Source of the DNA: Caecitellus pseudoparvulus
Taxonomy: Eukaryota > Bigyra: Bicosoecida
Direction of reading: 5' to 3'
Assembly (NCBI GenBank): GCA_965644315.1
Contig: CBFFRQ010000019.1
Span: 310,001 to 374,000, forward strand
Length of the DNA stretch: 64,000 nt
Positions within the stretch are counted from its first letter, which is position 1; the number at the start of each line of letters is the position of its first letter. The notes beneath the pieces are model-generated. The model did not search any database, was not told the DNA's origin, and saw only the letters and a list, made by a program, of their open reading frames with translations. Shown here one piece after another: positions 34,793-46,600 of this stretch. The position numbers and the translations under genes are program-made.

Positions 34793-37434
34793 TCACTCCG
34801 AGGGGTGGAACTTGCCGTTCTTGGCAGCCAGGTCCAGCAGCAGCTGAGGCGGCGCAAAGTGGTCCCCGTGCTTCTCAGCGAACGCCTTGAGCTTGTCGGT
34901 GAAGGTGGCGGCGCCCATCTGGTCCACCCATCGGAAGGGCCCCCCTCGGAAGGGCGGGAAGCCGACGCCGAAGATGGCGCCGATGTCGCCGTCGCCCGGC
35001 GAGCGGATGATGTCGTGCTGCAGGCACAGCACGGCCTCGATCACGAAGCGGCTGGTCATGCGCATGGCGATGGTGTCGGCGTCTTCCCCCGCGCTGGGGG
35101 CGCCCTCCTGCGTGAACTTCTTCACGATGTCCATGGCAGCGGGGTTCAGGGGCTTGCTCTTGCCCTTGGCGGTGTAGTCGTAGTACCCCTTGCCACCCTT
35201 GCGCCCGGTGATGCCGGCGTCCAGGAACGCCTGCAGCATAGCCATGTCCCCGCCTGCTGTGCGGTTCTCCAGCTTGTCCGACATGAACGTGGCCACGTGC
35301 GTGGCGACGTCGATGCCCACCTCGTCCATGAGCTTGACGGGGCCCACGGGCCAGCCGAAGGAGGTGAGGGCCTTGTCCAGGGCCTTGGGGTCCACGCCCT
35401 CCTGGATGAGGGCCACGCCCTCGGCCAGGAAGGGCGTCAGGGAGCGGTTCACGTAGAAGCCCGGCACGTCCTTTACCACGATGACCGTCTTGCCCTGCTT
35501 GTACCCCAGCTCCACGGCGGTGGCCGCGGCATCCGCGTCGGTGCCGTCGTGCGTGATGACTTCCAGCAGCGGCATCTTGTCCACGGGGGAGAAGTAGTGC
35601 ATGCCCAGGACGCGGCCGGGGCGCTTGGCGCCCTTGGCGATGTCGGCGATGGGGATGGCAGAGGTGTTCGTCGCGAACACGGCGTGTTCCGGCAGCTGCG
35701 GCTCCACCGCCGCCAGCACCTTGTGCTTCAGGCCCAGGTCCTCAAACACTGCCTCGACCAGCACGTCCGTGGCGCCCAGGTGGCGCGCCTCAGCGGCCTT
35801 GGCGCCCTCGTCCACGCCCTGCGCACCCAAGCCCGAGAAGAAGGTCATGTCCTCCGCCAGGCCATGCACGCGGGATAGGATGGCGTCGCGGTCGGCCTGC
35901 GTCATGCGGCGCTTCTTGACCTTGCCGTCCAGGTTGCCCTGGATCTGCGCCTCGCCCCGTGCCAGCCCCGCGCTGAACTTGTCCTTCAGCAGCACCTGCA
36001 CGCCGGCCTTGGCGGCTGACACCTCTGCGATGCCCGCGCCCATGAGCCCGGCGCCCAGCACAGCCACCTTCTTCACGGGGCGACTGGGCTTCCCGAAGGG
36101 GTTCTTCTTCGTGGCGGTCTGGGAGGCGAAGACGCCGCGCAGGGCGTCGGAGACGGCGCTCACGCCCAGGCGCCCAAAGCCCTCCCGCTCCGCCTTGAGG
36201 CCCGCCTCCAGACCACCCTCGGCACCCGCCTTGATGGCGTTCAGGATCTCCATGGGGGCGGGGTAGTTCGTGCCGGCCTGCTTCTTGATCATCTTCTCAG
36301 CCTGGTTGAACAGCACGGCCCGCCCCAGGGGGTTGCCCTCCAGCGCCTTGGTTGCCAGGGACGATTTCCAGCGGGGCTGAGGCACCTTGAAGGAGCCGTC
36401 TGCGCGGCCTCGCGCCGCCTGCAGACCGGCGTCCAGCAGAGCGTGGGGGTCTGCCACAGCGTGCACGACCCCCGCCTTCTTGGCACGGTCTGCGTTCAGC
36501 TGCTTGCCTGTGGTGGCCAGGGTGAGGGCGGTCTGGATGCCAGCGGCCTGAGGCAGGCGCTGGCAGCCACCGGCTCCCGGCAGCAGGCCCAGCATGACCT
36601 CGGGCAGGCCCAGCTTGGTCTTGGGGCTGGAGCTGGCGATGCGGTAGCCGCAGGCCAGCACCACCTCCAGACCACCGCCCAGAGCGCTGCCGTCCACTGC
36701 CGCCACCAGAGGCTTCTTCTTGTCCAGGGCTTCCAGGCGGTTGGTCAGCTTCTGCCCGAAGGCGGCCTCACGAGCGAAGTCTTCCTCCGTCACGCAGGCG
36801 TTCTGCAGGTCACACAGGGCGGGCAGGGGTGCATGCCAGCCGTGCTGAGCGCCGGTGCGGAGCGCAACGCACGAGCATTTTGATGTCAGCACCCGCGATG
36901 AAGTTGCCAGGCTTGCCTGAAATCAGCACTGCAGCCCGGATGGACGCATCGTTCTCAATCTTGTCCAGGATGGCCTCGAACTCAGGGCCCATCTCGTGGT
37001 TCAGCGCATTCACCTGCAGAGCGCGGCAGGCGGCGGCGCTAGTGCAAAGCAGGCGGCGTGGCGGAATTTCGCATTACCCCATATTCCGCCGACCGTCAGA
37101 GCGTGTGGCTCGCGCGCACGCTCCTCCAGCGCACCGCAGGGTGCGGATTGGCACACAACATGCGCTTCATGCACATTCCCAGCCGTGAACCGCCACGCAC
37201 CTTCTCCTTCTTGGAGTCGATGGTGATGATGCCAATGCCGTCGGCAGTGACTGCCAGGGACAGGTGGTCGCCAGGCAGGATGGGCTCAGGGATGGCCTCA
37301 GTGGCCAGGCACCGCACTGCTGTCACGGCAGGGGCCACGCCCTGACGCATGGGTGCGGTGACCACGCGTGGCAGGACTGAGGCAGCCCGGCGCACGCCGG
37401 TGGCCAGCGCGCGAGCTGCTGTAGCAGCAGCCAT
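34793..37434 (-). CDS. HADHA: Mitochondrial trifunctional enzyme alpha subunit (enoyl-CoA hydratase / 3-hydroxyacyl-CoA dehydrogenase)
   Basis: Fatty-acid beta-oxidation enzyme. Exons 37434-37201, 37013-36873, 36802-34793 (introns 187 and 70 bp, both GTGCGT donors); 794 residues. The N-terminus is an Arg/Ala-rich mitochondrial presequence ([19 protein letters not shown]). The hydratase domain shows [32 protein letters not shown] and [20 protein letters not shown] with the two catalytic glutamates. The dehydrogenase domain starts at [18 protein letters not shown] (NAD fold), then [26 protein letters not shown] (catalytic His) and [15 protein letters not shown]. The layout and the VDKMPLLE motif match HADHA/FadJ-type proteins more than peroxisomal MFE1. 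A thiolase partner would be encoded elsewhere. It is divergent from the HIG1 gene. Confidence 0.92.
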
Positions 37435-37771
37435 GGTGGGTACGTGAGTGGACTGGTCTGCGGAGCGGCTCACGGGCCAGAGGGCATCGCAGTGGCAGTG
37501 TTGAGGCGGTACTGGAAAGTGGCCCGTGGCGACGCGGTGTGCGTGCGTGGAGCGGGGGCCTGCGGAAATTGCACCGCCTCCCACGTCCCTGCAGTGCTCA
37601 TTGTGCGTGACACAGTCAAAAAGCAAGCTGTCCCTGATACTGTGGCTGCAAGACATGGTCCGCGTTGCAAATTCGTCAGCGCATGTCTCCTGGCCGGCTC
37701 GCTACGCCCAGGATTGGAGTTCTGGAGGCTCGAGGCGCTGCCCACATTCCTGCGCAGCCCGGCTTAGCACC
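37435..37771. other. Divergent promoter region HADHA / HIG1-domain gene
   Basis: About 340 bp between two genes for mitochondrial proteins transcribed in opposite directions. A shared promoter is plausible but no element was identified. Confidence 0.4.
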
Positions 37772-38263
37772 ATGGCTGAAAGCCAGAAGCAGACCCGCCT
37801 GGACATCCACAATGAGTCGTTCTCCTCCAAGCTCATGAGGAAGTAGGTGCTGCCTGCCTCGTGGAGCGCCTGCCAGCGGCCTGCGAAACGCTGATGCGAA
37901 ACGCTGATGCGTCACAGGAGCAAGGAGGACCCCTGGGTGCCTGTCGGGGCAGCGCTGGTGGTGGGTGTGCTGGGCAGGGGACTGCACGCCATGTACAAAG
38001 GCGACACCAAGACGTCGTACCGCATGATGCGGTACCGTATCCTGTGGCAGGGCTCCGTCGTCCTGGCCCTTGTCTTTGGCATGTACGCGGGAGGGGGCGG
38101 TTCGGCGGTTCCCGGCAGTAGCCGCGCTGCAGTGGACAAGCGCTTCTACTTGGATGCCGCTGAGAAGTACGCTGTTGAGGTGGGCCCCAAGGGCCCTGGG
38201 GACACTCTGCCATACCCCTCTGCCGGGCAGGGGTCAGCTGACGCCGGCAGCTCGGAGCGGTGA
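37772..38263 (+). CDS. HIG1-domain protein (HIGD/RCF1 type), mitochondrial inner membrane
   Basis: Exons 37772-37842 and 37918-38263 (75-bp intron, GTAGGT donor, CGTCACAG acceptor, phase 2); 138 residues. The HIG_1_N pattern is complete: SSKLMRKSKEDPWVPVGAA, a first membrane helix (AALVVGVLGRGL), the loop GDTKTSYRMMRYRILWQG, which carries the R-x-R-x-x-x-Q-G motif, and a second helix (SVVLALVFGMYAGGG). Family members stabilise respiratory supercomplexes III-IV. Spacing and length agree with the family; the C-terminal ~55 residues are soluble and not recognised. The gene is too short per exon to be seen without splicing. Confidence 0.85.
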
Positions 38264-38400
38264 AGCAGCAGCTGACGCAGCTGCGTATTTTGCGACTGCC
38301 GTTCTCGGTGTGTGCCGCTGGCAGCGGCGGGAATTCGCGCGCAATTATGGATTAGTCCAGTGCCCTGCAATCTTTCCTGGTCAAGCACCCTGTGAATGCA

Positions 38401-41400
38401 TCATGCCTGTTTCGAGTCGGCCTCGAAGTAGCTGGCGCGTGCCGTGCTGCCTGCCGCCCTGCCCACCCCACGCCCTGGGGCTTGCGCCTGCAGCAAGGCA
38501 CGAGCTGTGGCGAGGATGTCTTGGGCACTGGTGGGCTTGCTCAGCACTTCGTCGGCGCCGGCGGCCTTGAAGCTGTCAATGTCGTCGCTCATCACGTTGC
38601 CTGTGACTCCCAGGATGGCCGGCCTGTGCACCCGGCAAGGCGGCTGTGCAAACTGCGCCAAAATGGCGCTGGACAGGCCATCCCCGCCAAGTCTAGGCAT
38701 GGTCATGTCGGTCACGACCACATCGAACGGCGGGTGGGGCGCTGCCACAGCCAGCGTTGCTTGCAGTGCTTCCAGCGCCTCCACGCCGTCTTCAGCCTGC
38801 ACCACGTCATGCCCTTTGCGCGCCAGCTGCCGCGCCAACATGGTGCGAATCGGTGCACTGTCTTCAACTAGGAGAATGTGCATGCGATCGTGTTCAGCCG
38901 GGGCTGATGCCAGGGCAGGGTGAGCACTGTATGGCGAAAGCGACGTGTGTGCCGGGCGCAGCGCGGGCAGGGCAGACGCCGGCCTCCTGCGCAAGACAGG
39001 CGGATCAGGCCGCTGACGAGGCCGGCGACCAAGCAGCCGTTGGATGCTGAGGCGTGTCCTGTGGACGGGGGAGTCTGCTTCGCCAGAGTTGGTGCTGCTT
39101 TCGGGAGCGTCGCTGGCAGCAGCAACGGACGCGTCTGGGGTGCCTTTGTTCACCCTGAACGAATCCTCCCGCTGCACGACGGGAAACAGCGCGATGAACG
39201 TCGAGCCATGGCCCAACCCAGCGCTGAATGCAGCTACGTCGCCCCCTTGGCTCTGCACTAGCTCGCGCATGAGCCAGAGGCCGAGGCCGTTGCCGATGGC
39301 GCCACTTCCTGAGCGCAGGCGGGAGAAGGGGCGGAACAACCGGCTGGCTTCCTCAGCGGTCATGCCCATGCCTTGGTCTGAAACACAGAGAGCTAGCAAG
39401 CAGCCTCTCTGAGGCGACATTTCCCTCGTCGCCAAGCTGCTGCGCGACCGGCTGGAGGAGGGGCTGCCCAGCGAGCTGTGACCAAGACTGCGCGACTTGT
39501 TCAGCAAGGCACACACCTCCCGGATGCCGTGGAAGCCAGTGGGCAGCAGGGACTTGCACTGGTCATGGCTCTGCAGCAGGGTGCCATGCACTTGGACGTG
39601 GGCCGTCGGACAGTCAGCTTCTTTGCCGTACTTGACTGCGTTGGAGAAGAAGTTCGTCAGCACCTGCACCAGAGTGGCTTGGGTGGCGGAGGAGAAGAGT
39701 GTGCCCAATGATTCTGATGTGCAGCTCTCCCTCGAGCGAGAAGACTGCAACAGGGCCTGGATGCTGGCGCAGAAAGACACCGACAGCTCGGCAGCGTGGC
39801 CGTGGACGTCCCTGCTCGCTCTGGTGTTCATCCACGCCACGCTGATGGCGCTGGACACGTCCAAGGCTTGCAATGTGTTGGACATGGCATTCAGGCTGTG
39901 CTCCCTCCTGACACTGCGATGGCGGCGCATGTACAGCAGCATATTGTCCAATATGTCAGCCAACACCTGCAGCGGCTGCCGCACCATCAGCGTCGAGCTT
40001 TCGACTTCCTCAATGACCTCGTGGCAGCCTCTGGAGTCCGCGACTACATCAGTTGACTGGAAATCACTGTGACGCAGCAGTTGTCCTCCGTTCCCCTGGG
40101 TGTTTGGGGCGCTGTCTGTCAACGGTGCGGTCTGTGCCGGCTCCTCCACTGGCTTGCGTGCAGCGGCCTCATGCATAGCACGCAGCTGGCGGCGCAGATT
40201 TGGAAGCAAGTCACTATCAATGGTTTCAATGCCCAACAAGGCTGCCGCCACGGGAGAGCGGCACTCGTGGGACAGCCAGCGCAACATGGCTGTTGTCTGC
40301 ATGTGCTCGCGCTGCTGAGCCAGCAGGATGACGTGTGACATGACGCGTTCATGGCCAAACATCATGAGGATGAGCAGCAGAAGCAGGAAGGATGGGATCA
40401 AGATGAAGGAGTAGGCGCTGGTGTGGTTGTCCAGGGCGAAGAAACGGATGGACCAGTCTCCAGGCACCACATCGCACGTCCCCATGGCATGAGCTTGGCT
40501 GTCTGAGTATCCCAGCGCCGGCCCCGTCAGCACTTCGCCCAGCGCGTTGAAGCCGTGCAGGCACAGCAAGGCATGGAACTTGGTCACAGTGAAGACACTC
40601 ACACCCAGCAGTCCCAAGGTGGCGGTGCCGGCCATGAGCCACCGCGCCTCCAGGCGCAGGCCTTGCACTTGCTCAGGAGAGTACTGCGGAACACGGTACA
40701 CCAGGGGCGGAACGGCCCTGGACAAGCACGCAGCACTTTGCACGAAGGTCTGGTCAATGCAGCGCAACCAGGGGGGTGTTTCATCTTGGGGGTACGCGTG
40801 CCACAGTGCCCCATGCAAGAAGCACGGGGCGAGGACGGTGTTGGCCAGCAGGACCATGCCCAGGAGACCCCCTTCGATGCGCACGTCCCAGACCGCCCCG
40901 ACGAAGGCTGCCAGTGGCACCAAAGACACGAGCATGGTGGGCCACTGCATGGCAGACACTGCTACCAGTGCCTCCTTTTCGTTCCCGCCAACGACTGGGA
41001 AGAGCGAACTGTCAGGGGACTGCAGCGGCAGGACAAGGTGCCGAAGTACGATGTCGCAGAACAGCACGGCGACGACGCCCTCCACTGCGAGACGAATCTC
41101 CAGCGTCAGACAGCCTGCCCTGTACCCTGCCATGGGTCCATCTGAGACAGGGCCAGTGGGGGAGCAGCCACCGGCAGTGAGTCCATGGGGACCGACTCCA
41201 TTGTCGTTTGGCAAGGAAGACGCCACGATGTTCAGGCACATCAGCGGGCCAATGACGAGCAGCACCCAGGAATAGTCCCACTGCAGGTATGCCTGCGCCT
41301 TGGAGCTGGTGCGCAGGGACGCGTTGACCGCTGAGCTCATGTTGCCCGAGGCTTGCTGCTCCGTGGGCATGGTAGCGAAGAGACTCGCGCCGGCAGGCGG

Positions 41401-41913
41401 CTTCTGCAGCAGGGCGAACAGCGTCGCAGAGACAGCAATAAAGACGAACGTCCAAGTGACGATGATGGAGTCCTGCTGGCCATCAGGGTCTTCGTGGGCG
41501 CACTGTCGGCTGCCGATGGCAGCCTGGCAGATGACCGTGGCAAGACCTGTGGCCACGGCCGCAAAGCGCGGCCAATCGCCGCTGGTGGTGCCCCAACAGC
41601 CGCGTGTCGGCTGCATGCACAGGTTGCGTGGGGACGACCCTGGGCTTGAAGATGGACTCATGGATAGCTGGAGTGTGCTGCTGGCGCTGCCTGTTGACAT
41701 GTGGGCTGAGGGGGGCTGGCGGCGGGGCGCACTTGTCTCCTCTGCTGGCGTTTCGCGTGCAGTCCATGGGTGCACGCTGGAAGCACCAAAGCCTGGGCTC
41801 CAGAAGGGGGCCTGCGTGCTTTGAAGGTGTCTCTTGGATGTGTCCAGGGGGGGCGGGCGCATCGAGGTGACTGGCGGTTGCTCTGGGGCTGCCTCAGGAC
41901 TCTCTGCAGCCAT
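38401..41913 (-). CDS. Membrane-bound hybrid histidine kinase 2 (TM-HisKA-HATPase-REC)
   Basis: Intronless, 1170 residues. A Ser/Pro-rich N-terminus of ~110 residues precedes about seven hydrophobic segments (residues ~115-530). The DHp box is RWLSHECRSP with H549. The ATPase domain has FFSNAVKYG (N box), VSDQGMGM (G1), FRPFSRL and GNGLGLWLM (G2). The receiver starts at MHILLVEDS, with acceptor D1069 in VTDMTMPRLGG and the Lys in LSKP. All expected catalytic residues are present. Architecture mirrors the kinase at 3617-6478 but sequence outside the motifs differs clearly, so they are not recent copies. The GC-rich linker seen in kinase 1 is absent. It converges on the HIG1-domain gene with 137 bp between stops. 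Confidence 0.85.
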   Translation of the reverse strand: MAAESPEAAPEQPPVTSMRPPPLDTSKRHLQSTQAPFWSPGFGASSVHPWTARETPAEETSAPRRQPPSAHMSTGSASSTLQLSMSPSSSPGSSPRNLCMQPTRGCWGTTSGDWPRFAAVATGLATVICQAAIGSRQCAHEDPDGQQDSIIVTWTFVFIAVSATLFALLQKPPAGASLFATMPTEQQASGNMSSAVNASLRTSSKAQAYLQWDYSWVLLVIGPLMCLNIVASSLPNDNGVGPHGLTAGGCSPTGPVSDGPMAGYRAGCLTLEIRLAVEGVVAVLFCDIVLRHLVLPLQSPDSSLFPVVGGNEKEALVAVSAMQWPTMLVSLVPLAAFVGAVWDVRIEGGLLGMVLLANTVLAPCFLHGALWHAYPQDETPPWLRCIDQTFVQSAACLSRAVPPLVYRVPQYSPEQVQGLRLEARWLMAGTATLGLLGVSVFTVTKFHALLCLHGFNALGEVLTGPALGYSDSQAHAMGTCDVVPGDWSIRFFALDNHTSAYSFILIPSFLLLLLILMMFGHERVMSHVILLAQQREHMQTTAMLRWLSHECRSPVAAALLGIETIDSDLLPNLRRQLRAMHEAAARKPVEEPAQTAPLTDSAPNTQGNGGQLLRHSDFQSTDVVADSRGCHEVIEEVESSTLMVRQPLQVLADILDNMLLYMRRHRSVRREHSLNAMSNTLQALDVSSAISVAWMNTRASRDVHGHAAELSVSFCASIQALLQSSRSRESCTSESLGTLFSSATQATLVQVLTNFFSNAVKYGKEADCPTAHVQVHGTLLQSHDQCKSLLPTGFHGIREVCALLNKSRSLGHSSLGSPSSSRSRSSLATREMSPQRGCLLALCVSDQGMGMTAEEASRLFRPFSRLRSGSGAIGNGLGLWLMRELVQSQGGDVAAFSAGLGHGSTFIALFPVVQREDSFRVNKGTPDASVAAASDAPESSTNSGEADSPVHRTRLSIQRLLGRRPRQRPDPPVLRRRPASALPALRPAHTSLSPYSAHPALASAPAEHDRMHILLVEDSAPIRTMLARQLARKGHDVVQAEDGVEALEALQATLAVAAPHPPFDVVVTDMTMPRLGGDGLSSAILAQFAQPPCRVHRPAILGVTGNVMSDDIDSFKAAGADEVLSKPTSAQDILATARALLQAQAPGRGVGRAAGSTARASYFEADSKQA

Positions 41914-42847
41914 GCTGGCGCAAGGAAGAAACGCAGCGGTTTGGCACCTGCCTGGGGCTCTTTCGCAGCAAGGCGGCTTGTACTACAACAAGTGGACACA
42001 GGTATCAGTCTCTTCAGGTACACATTTGCCGCCGTTCGCTGCTGCGCAACGGCCTGTTGCGGCAAGACGTTGTGTGGAGCAGCCACACAGGTGGCGGGCA
42101 AGCGGTACTTGGGCGGAGTTGACGAGGTGTTCCCAAGGCCCCAGGGACTACGTCAAGAATCTGACCCTTGATGAGTAGAAGCACGACACCGTGCTTGTCT
42201 TGACACACAATGTGCTCGTTGAGTGCGGATTGTTGGAGTGAATTGGACATGCGAGTGTTTCCGCCAAGTCTGTGCTTTGCTTGTCTTGCCAGCAAAGAGG
42301 CAGGGAAGACGAGGAGACAAAACACACACGCCAGGCCTTCCACTACAGACAGCGGCGCTTGTCCTGTAGTTGTGGCAAAGCGACGCCTGTGCCTCTCAGA
42401 GGTCCGACGGTTGAAAGGCTGGAACGGCTGGGCAGGGTGTGTGCGAGGCGATTTCCGCACCTGCGTCCTTCATCGTGCTACAGCCATGTACAAGAGTCGT
42501 GGCGATGTCCGTGATAGGCCACGAGGCCTCGCGGGCACTTCAATGGTGCGTGCGCCGTTTCCTTCCCCGGGACAGCAGTGTGCAGCTGCTCTGGGTGCGC
42601 CTCCCTACGGGCGCAGTTTGACAGCGCCACAACGTCAGATTTACTAGCTCGAGGAGGCTGCCAGGCGGACGAGGCGGGGTGCGTACACTCAGGGCGCAGT
42701 GTATGCTCATGCCTATTTATGTGGTTGATCCGAAAATCCTGTATGCCACTCCACAGGACGACGGTGGCCGCGTTTGCAGCACAGGCGCTGGTGACTGACC
42801 TGGCTCGCCGTGCTCGTCTGCGGGCCCACGTGCACAGCTCCAAGACC
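41914..42847. other. Intergenic region between kinase 2 and small unknown gene
   Basis: About 930 bp. Several frames are open by chance; the frame of the next gene is open from 42,578 and a CCACAG site at 42,757 could be an acceptor, so an upstream exon of that gene may lie here. Nothing else recognised. Confidence 0.35.
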
Positions 42848-43252
42848 ATGGCGGTGCCGGCGCCCATGGGCCAGCACACCCTCAGCAACGCAGACTTGAT
42901 GGCATACCTGAACGAGATCGGGGTGGCCGCCTCGGACTCCAGCATGTGGAGCGCACCAGCAGACGAGCGTTTCGTGCAGGCAGCCGTGGAGCACGCGCCA
43001 GACAGTGACAGTGAGGAGGAGGCAGGGGACGCAGACGTGCTCTTGGGAAGTGCCGGCTCCGGACAGGCAGTTGGTGCTGCCTCTGGCGCTCGTGGCGGCG
43101 CACTGGCGGACTTGTTGCCGGCGGCGGGGAGCAAGCCAGTGCTGCCTACAGCGCCTGCCGCGACGAGCTCCGTCGCCCTAGCGCCGGTGTCCATCCCAGG
43201 GGAGATGCCAGGCGGGGTCAAGTTCAAGAGCACGCCCTTGGGGCAGCTGTGA
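42848..43252 (+). CDS. Small hypothetical protein, acidic C-terminal region
   Basis: 134 residues from the ATG at 42848 (AAGACCATGG context). The frame is open to 42578 and earlier ATGs at 42719 exist; a spliced 5' exon is possible. It contains a helix-like stretch (NADLMAYLNEIGV), an acidic run (DSDSEEEAGDAD) and a conserved-looking tail (IPGEMPGGVKFKSTPLGQL). No family recognised. A run of C and G bases directly follows the stop. Confidence 0.4.
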   Translation: MAVPAPMGQHTLSNADLMAYLNEIGVAASDSSMWSAPADERFVQAAVEHAPDSDSEEEAGDADVLLGSAGSGQAVGAASGARGGALADLLPAAGSKPVLPTAPAATSSVALAPVSIPGEMPGGVKFKSTPLGQL

Positions 43253-43612
43253 GGCCCCCCCGGTGGGGGGGGGGCGCACAGCAAGTGGCCAGCCGCCACT
43301 GGCGGTAGGCACATTTGAAAGGCTGTTGGGGTATAGCAAGCCCATAGCACTCGCCACAACAGCATTGAATTCAGCGTTCCGTGTCCTCATTGCCTGTCAC
43401 CGCTGGGGGGCAGTGCTTGGACACAGCGCTACACCAGCGCGTGCACCAGTGCGCCGGGCGCTGCAAGTGCACTCCGAGACAGTGAGGGGCAGGGTGCAGC
43501 CAGCGAGGGAAGTCACACGTGTGACGACTGTGTGGACTGGTCCAGCCCCTGAGACGGCCCGGCAGAGCGTTTGCATTCGCGCGGAGGTCGCCGCGTTTCA
43601 CCTGCGTTGCCG
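43253..43612. other. Intergenic spacer
   Basis: About 360 bp; contains G/C homopolymer runs just after 43,252. No gene recognised. Confidence 0.4.
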
Positions 43613-46600
43613 ATGGCCAGTGGCAGCGCGCCGCCCGTCGTGCGCAACCAGACGGGGACATGGAAGCCCATCAAAGGCGAATGTGATGATCTCGAGGCAT
43701 ACTTTCAAAACCTGGGCGTGGGGTGGCTGGCTCGCAAGCTCGTGCTGGCGGTGGATGTGCAGTACGAGGTGCGGCAGACTCCGACCCTTCTGCGGCAAAC
43801 CGACGTCACGGGGTGGGGCCGGCACCACACGGACTACATTCTGGACGGCCTGTGGCACCCCGTGAAGCAGGTGGGCGGCGCTGAGCGCCTGACCAAGGTG
43901 TCCCAGGACGACATCACTGGCGCCCTCAGCATCGAGGTGCAGCTGGGTGAGAGCGGCGGCACGAGTGTGGACACCCGGCGTCTGTTGACGCGCACACGGC
44001 TAGAGCAGCGCCTGAGCCTGTACCGGGACAGCCAGTGCGTGGCCCGTGCGCGGCGGGTGTGGGGCAAGGTGGAGACGCCCGAGGAGGCGCGGGCGTGTGA
44101 GGAGGCCGAAGCAAGGGCGCGGCAAATGCTCGCGCTGGACGCCGTGGCGGCCGGCGGCGTCGGCGCCTTTGCGGGTGGGGCTGTGTCGGCGGGCAAGGCC
44201 CTGCCGGCGGGGGGCGGCTCGCAGTGGACGGCTGCGTACGACATCCCCGTGGACCACAGTTTGTTCGGCGTGGGGGGGGGTGCCGCATCCGGCGGCAGCC
44301 CCCCCAAGCGCAAGGCGCCGGCTGCCACCCCGGGTGGTGCAGCTCTACCGCCTGCCTTTGGCGTCAGTCTGTCTGGCGTGTGGAGCGTGGACACCAGCAT
44401 CAGTGACCCCATGGGCCCCATGCTGACCGCCCTCGGCATCCCCTGGCTGGCGCGGTCTGTCGCGGAGAGCCTGGTGTTCACCACCACCCTGCGGCACAAG
44501 GCCCTGCTGCCGTCCCCCCCCTCCGCCCACGAGGACCCTGCTCAGGGGGGGGGTGAGGAGGAGCGCAAGCCCTCCTCCGGCGTGCTCGAGGTGCCGGAGG
44601 GGCTCTTCGCTGGGAGCTGCAGTATGCGGGATGCCTCCTCCCTGGGAGTGAACGTGTCGCACCTGGTGCTGGACGGCGTCCCGCGCAGGCGGACGGGGGA
44701 CGACGGCAAGAGCATCCACATCTGCGCCACGGCGCTGACGCCGGAGGAGGTGTATGGGACACCCCCCTGGACAGGCGGAGGGGCCCTCCCGCCCAACCTG
44801 CCTCCCCCTGCGGGCGAACCGTACCCCCCCCTGGAGCGCGATGCACTGCCCCCCGTGTCACACGAGAGCAGTGCGGCGGCGGCGGCAGCTGCGGCCGCCG
44901 CTGCCAAGGCGGCCGGCATCATGTCACAGGGCGTGGAGTGGCCGGCGCCGCCGCACTGTGACATGCTGCGGGGCATGCTGCTGTCCTGGGCAGACGCTCG
45001 GCAGGAGGCGTCCCCGGCCTCGCCGGCAGCAGACGGTGATGCAGAGGAGGCTGATGAGGCAGGGCCGGACCCGGGTGAAGGTGGGGGGGATGGCGTGGGG
45101 GGTGACCCATCCACGGAGCCCGCGAGTGGGGCGGGGCGTGCAGGTGATGGGCCCACCCCACCGCCGCCCATCGCACTGCGCACCGTGTCGGTGCTGCCTG
45201 AGGACAAGGGGGTGACGGTGGAGGTGCGGCAGTTGCTGGCTGGGGGGCGGCAGTTGCGCACGACGACAGACTACTACAAGGCGGGGGGGGAGCTGGCCTG
45301 TCGCATGACGCGCATCAGCAGGTGCAAGGAGTTCAACGGGACCCCCCCTCAGCTGTCCCTGGAGGGGGGGGCCTCGCCGGAGGTAGGGGAGGGTGGGGAG
45401 GGCTCAGGCAGTGACGGCGAGGGGGCGTTGGAGGCGCCGGTGGACCCCCCCCTCACCCCCTCTGCCACTGGCCTCGCGTCGTCCCACGCCTCATCCTGGA
45501 GTGTCTCCGCAGGCAGCGGCGGCGACGGTGCGTTCAGCGGCAGTGACTCGGAGGAGGTGGAGGGCACGGCCGTCAACTTCTCCGGCACCTGGCACATCGA
45601 CTGGGGCCGCTCCCAGCGCCTGTCGGAGTTCTTGAAGTCTGTCGGCGTGGACTGGCTGGCGCGCCGCGTGGTGAACTCGCTGGACGTCACGTACACCATC
45701 GACCACACGCCAGTGCACTGGATGGTGCGCGAGGAGTCCAAACTGGGCCGGTTCGCCCACAGCATGCTGGCAGATGGGCGGTTCCACATGGTGCCGCAGC
45801 CCAATGACGTCATCGCCCCCGTGCGGTGCATGCAGGACCGCACGTCAGGTGACGTCATCGTGGAGACGCTGCTGTTGAGCGACCCCTCCAACGGCCCCGC
45901 AGTGCACCGCCTAGTACCGCTTGCACGTGAGGCGGCGGCGGCCGAGGCGCGAGGGGACCCGCCCCCCCCTGCCCTGTTGGCTCTGCTGGCGCCCGAGGGG
46001 GGGGGCGGCGGCGGCTCCGTCGCCTCGGGTGCATCTGGTCCCCGCCGCATGGCCCGGACACTGCCGGCGGGGGTGGGCCCAGCCTCCCGCACCGCTGTTC
46101 GTCGGCCGTCTTCTGACTTTGCCCGGCGGTATGGGCGGGGGCGGGCGGATTCGGGGGCGTCCACACACAGTGCCGTGTCGGCCAGTGCGCTGGCAGGGGT
46201 GGTGGGGGCGACGGGGGGGGCTGTGCTGGGGGGCGGCGGCGTGCCTGCCGAGGAGGGAGGGGGGGGTGCGCCCCCTCCTGGTTTCCTGGAGACACTGCGG
46301 CAGGTGGATGAGGATGCGCTGTCCACAGGGCCGACGGGGGACGCGGCGTCACCTCGAGCCCCCCTGGAGGAGGAGGGCGAAGAGGGGGGTGGCGGCCACA
46401 GTGTCGCGTCGGGGTCCACGTCTCACACCTCCCCAGCAGGGGGCGGGTCCGCTGCCGTGTGGGACCGCGTGTCCAAGCAGTCTGCCCGCATCCTGGACAT
46501 CCGCCACGCCGACGGGCGCACTGTGCAGCGGCAGGTGCTCATGTACATCACAGCGGACGGTGTGGCCAAGCACGCCTGCACGCGGTACTTGATCAAGGTG

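Noticed and set aside
34424-35878. 484-codon plus-strand frame antisense to HADHA
   Set aside because: His/Arg/Val-rich shadow; HADHA on the other strand has every catalytic motif.
45349-46419. 356-codon minus-strand frame inside the calycin-repeat gene
   Set aside because: Low-complexity Pro/Ser shadow of a Gly-rich plus-strand gene.
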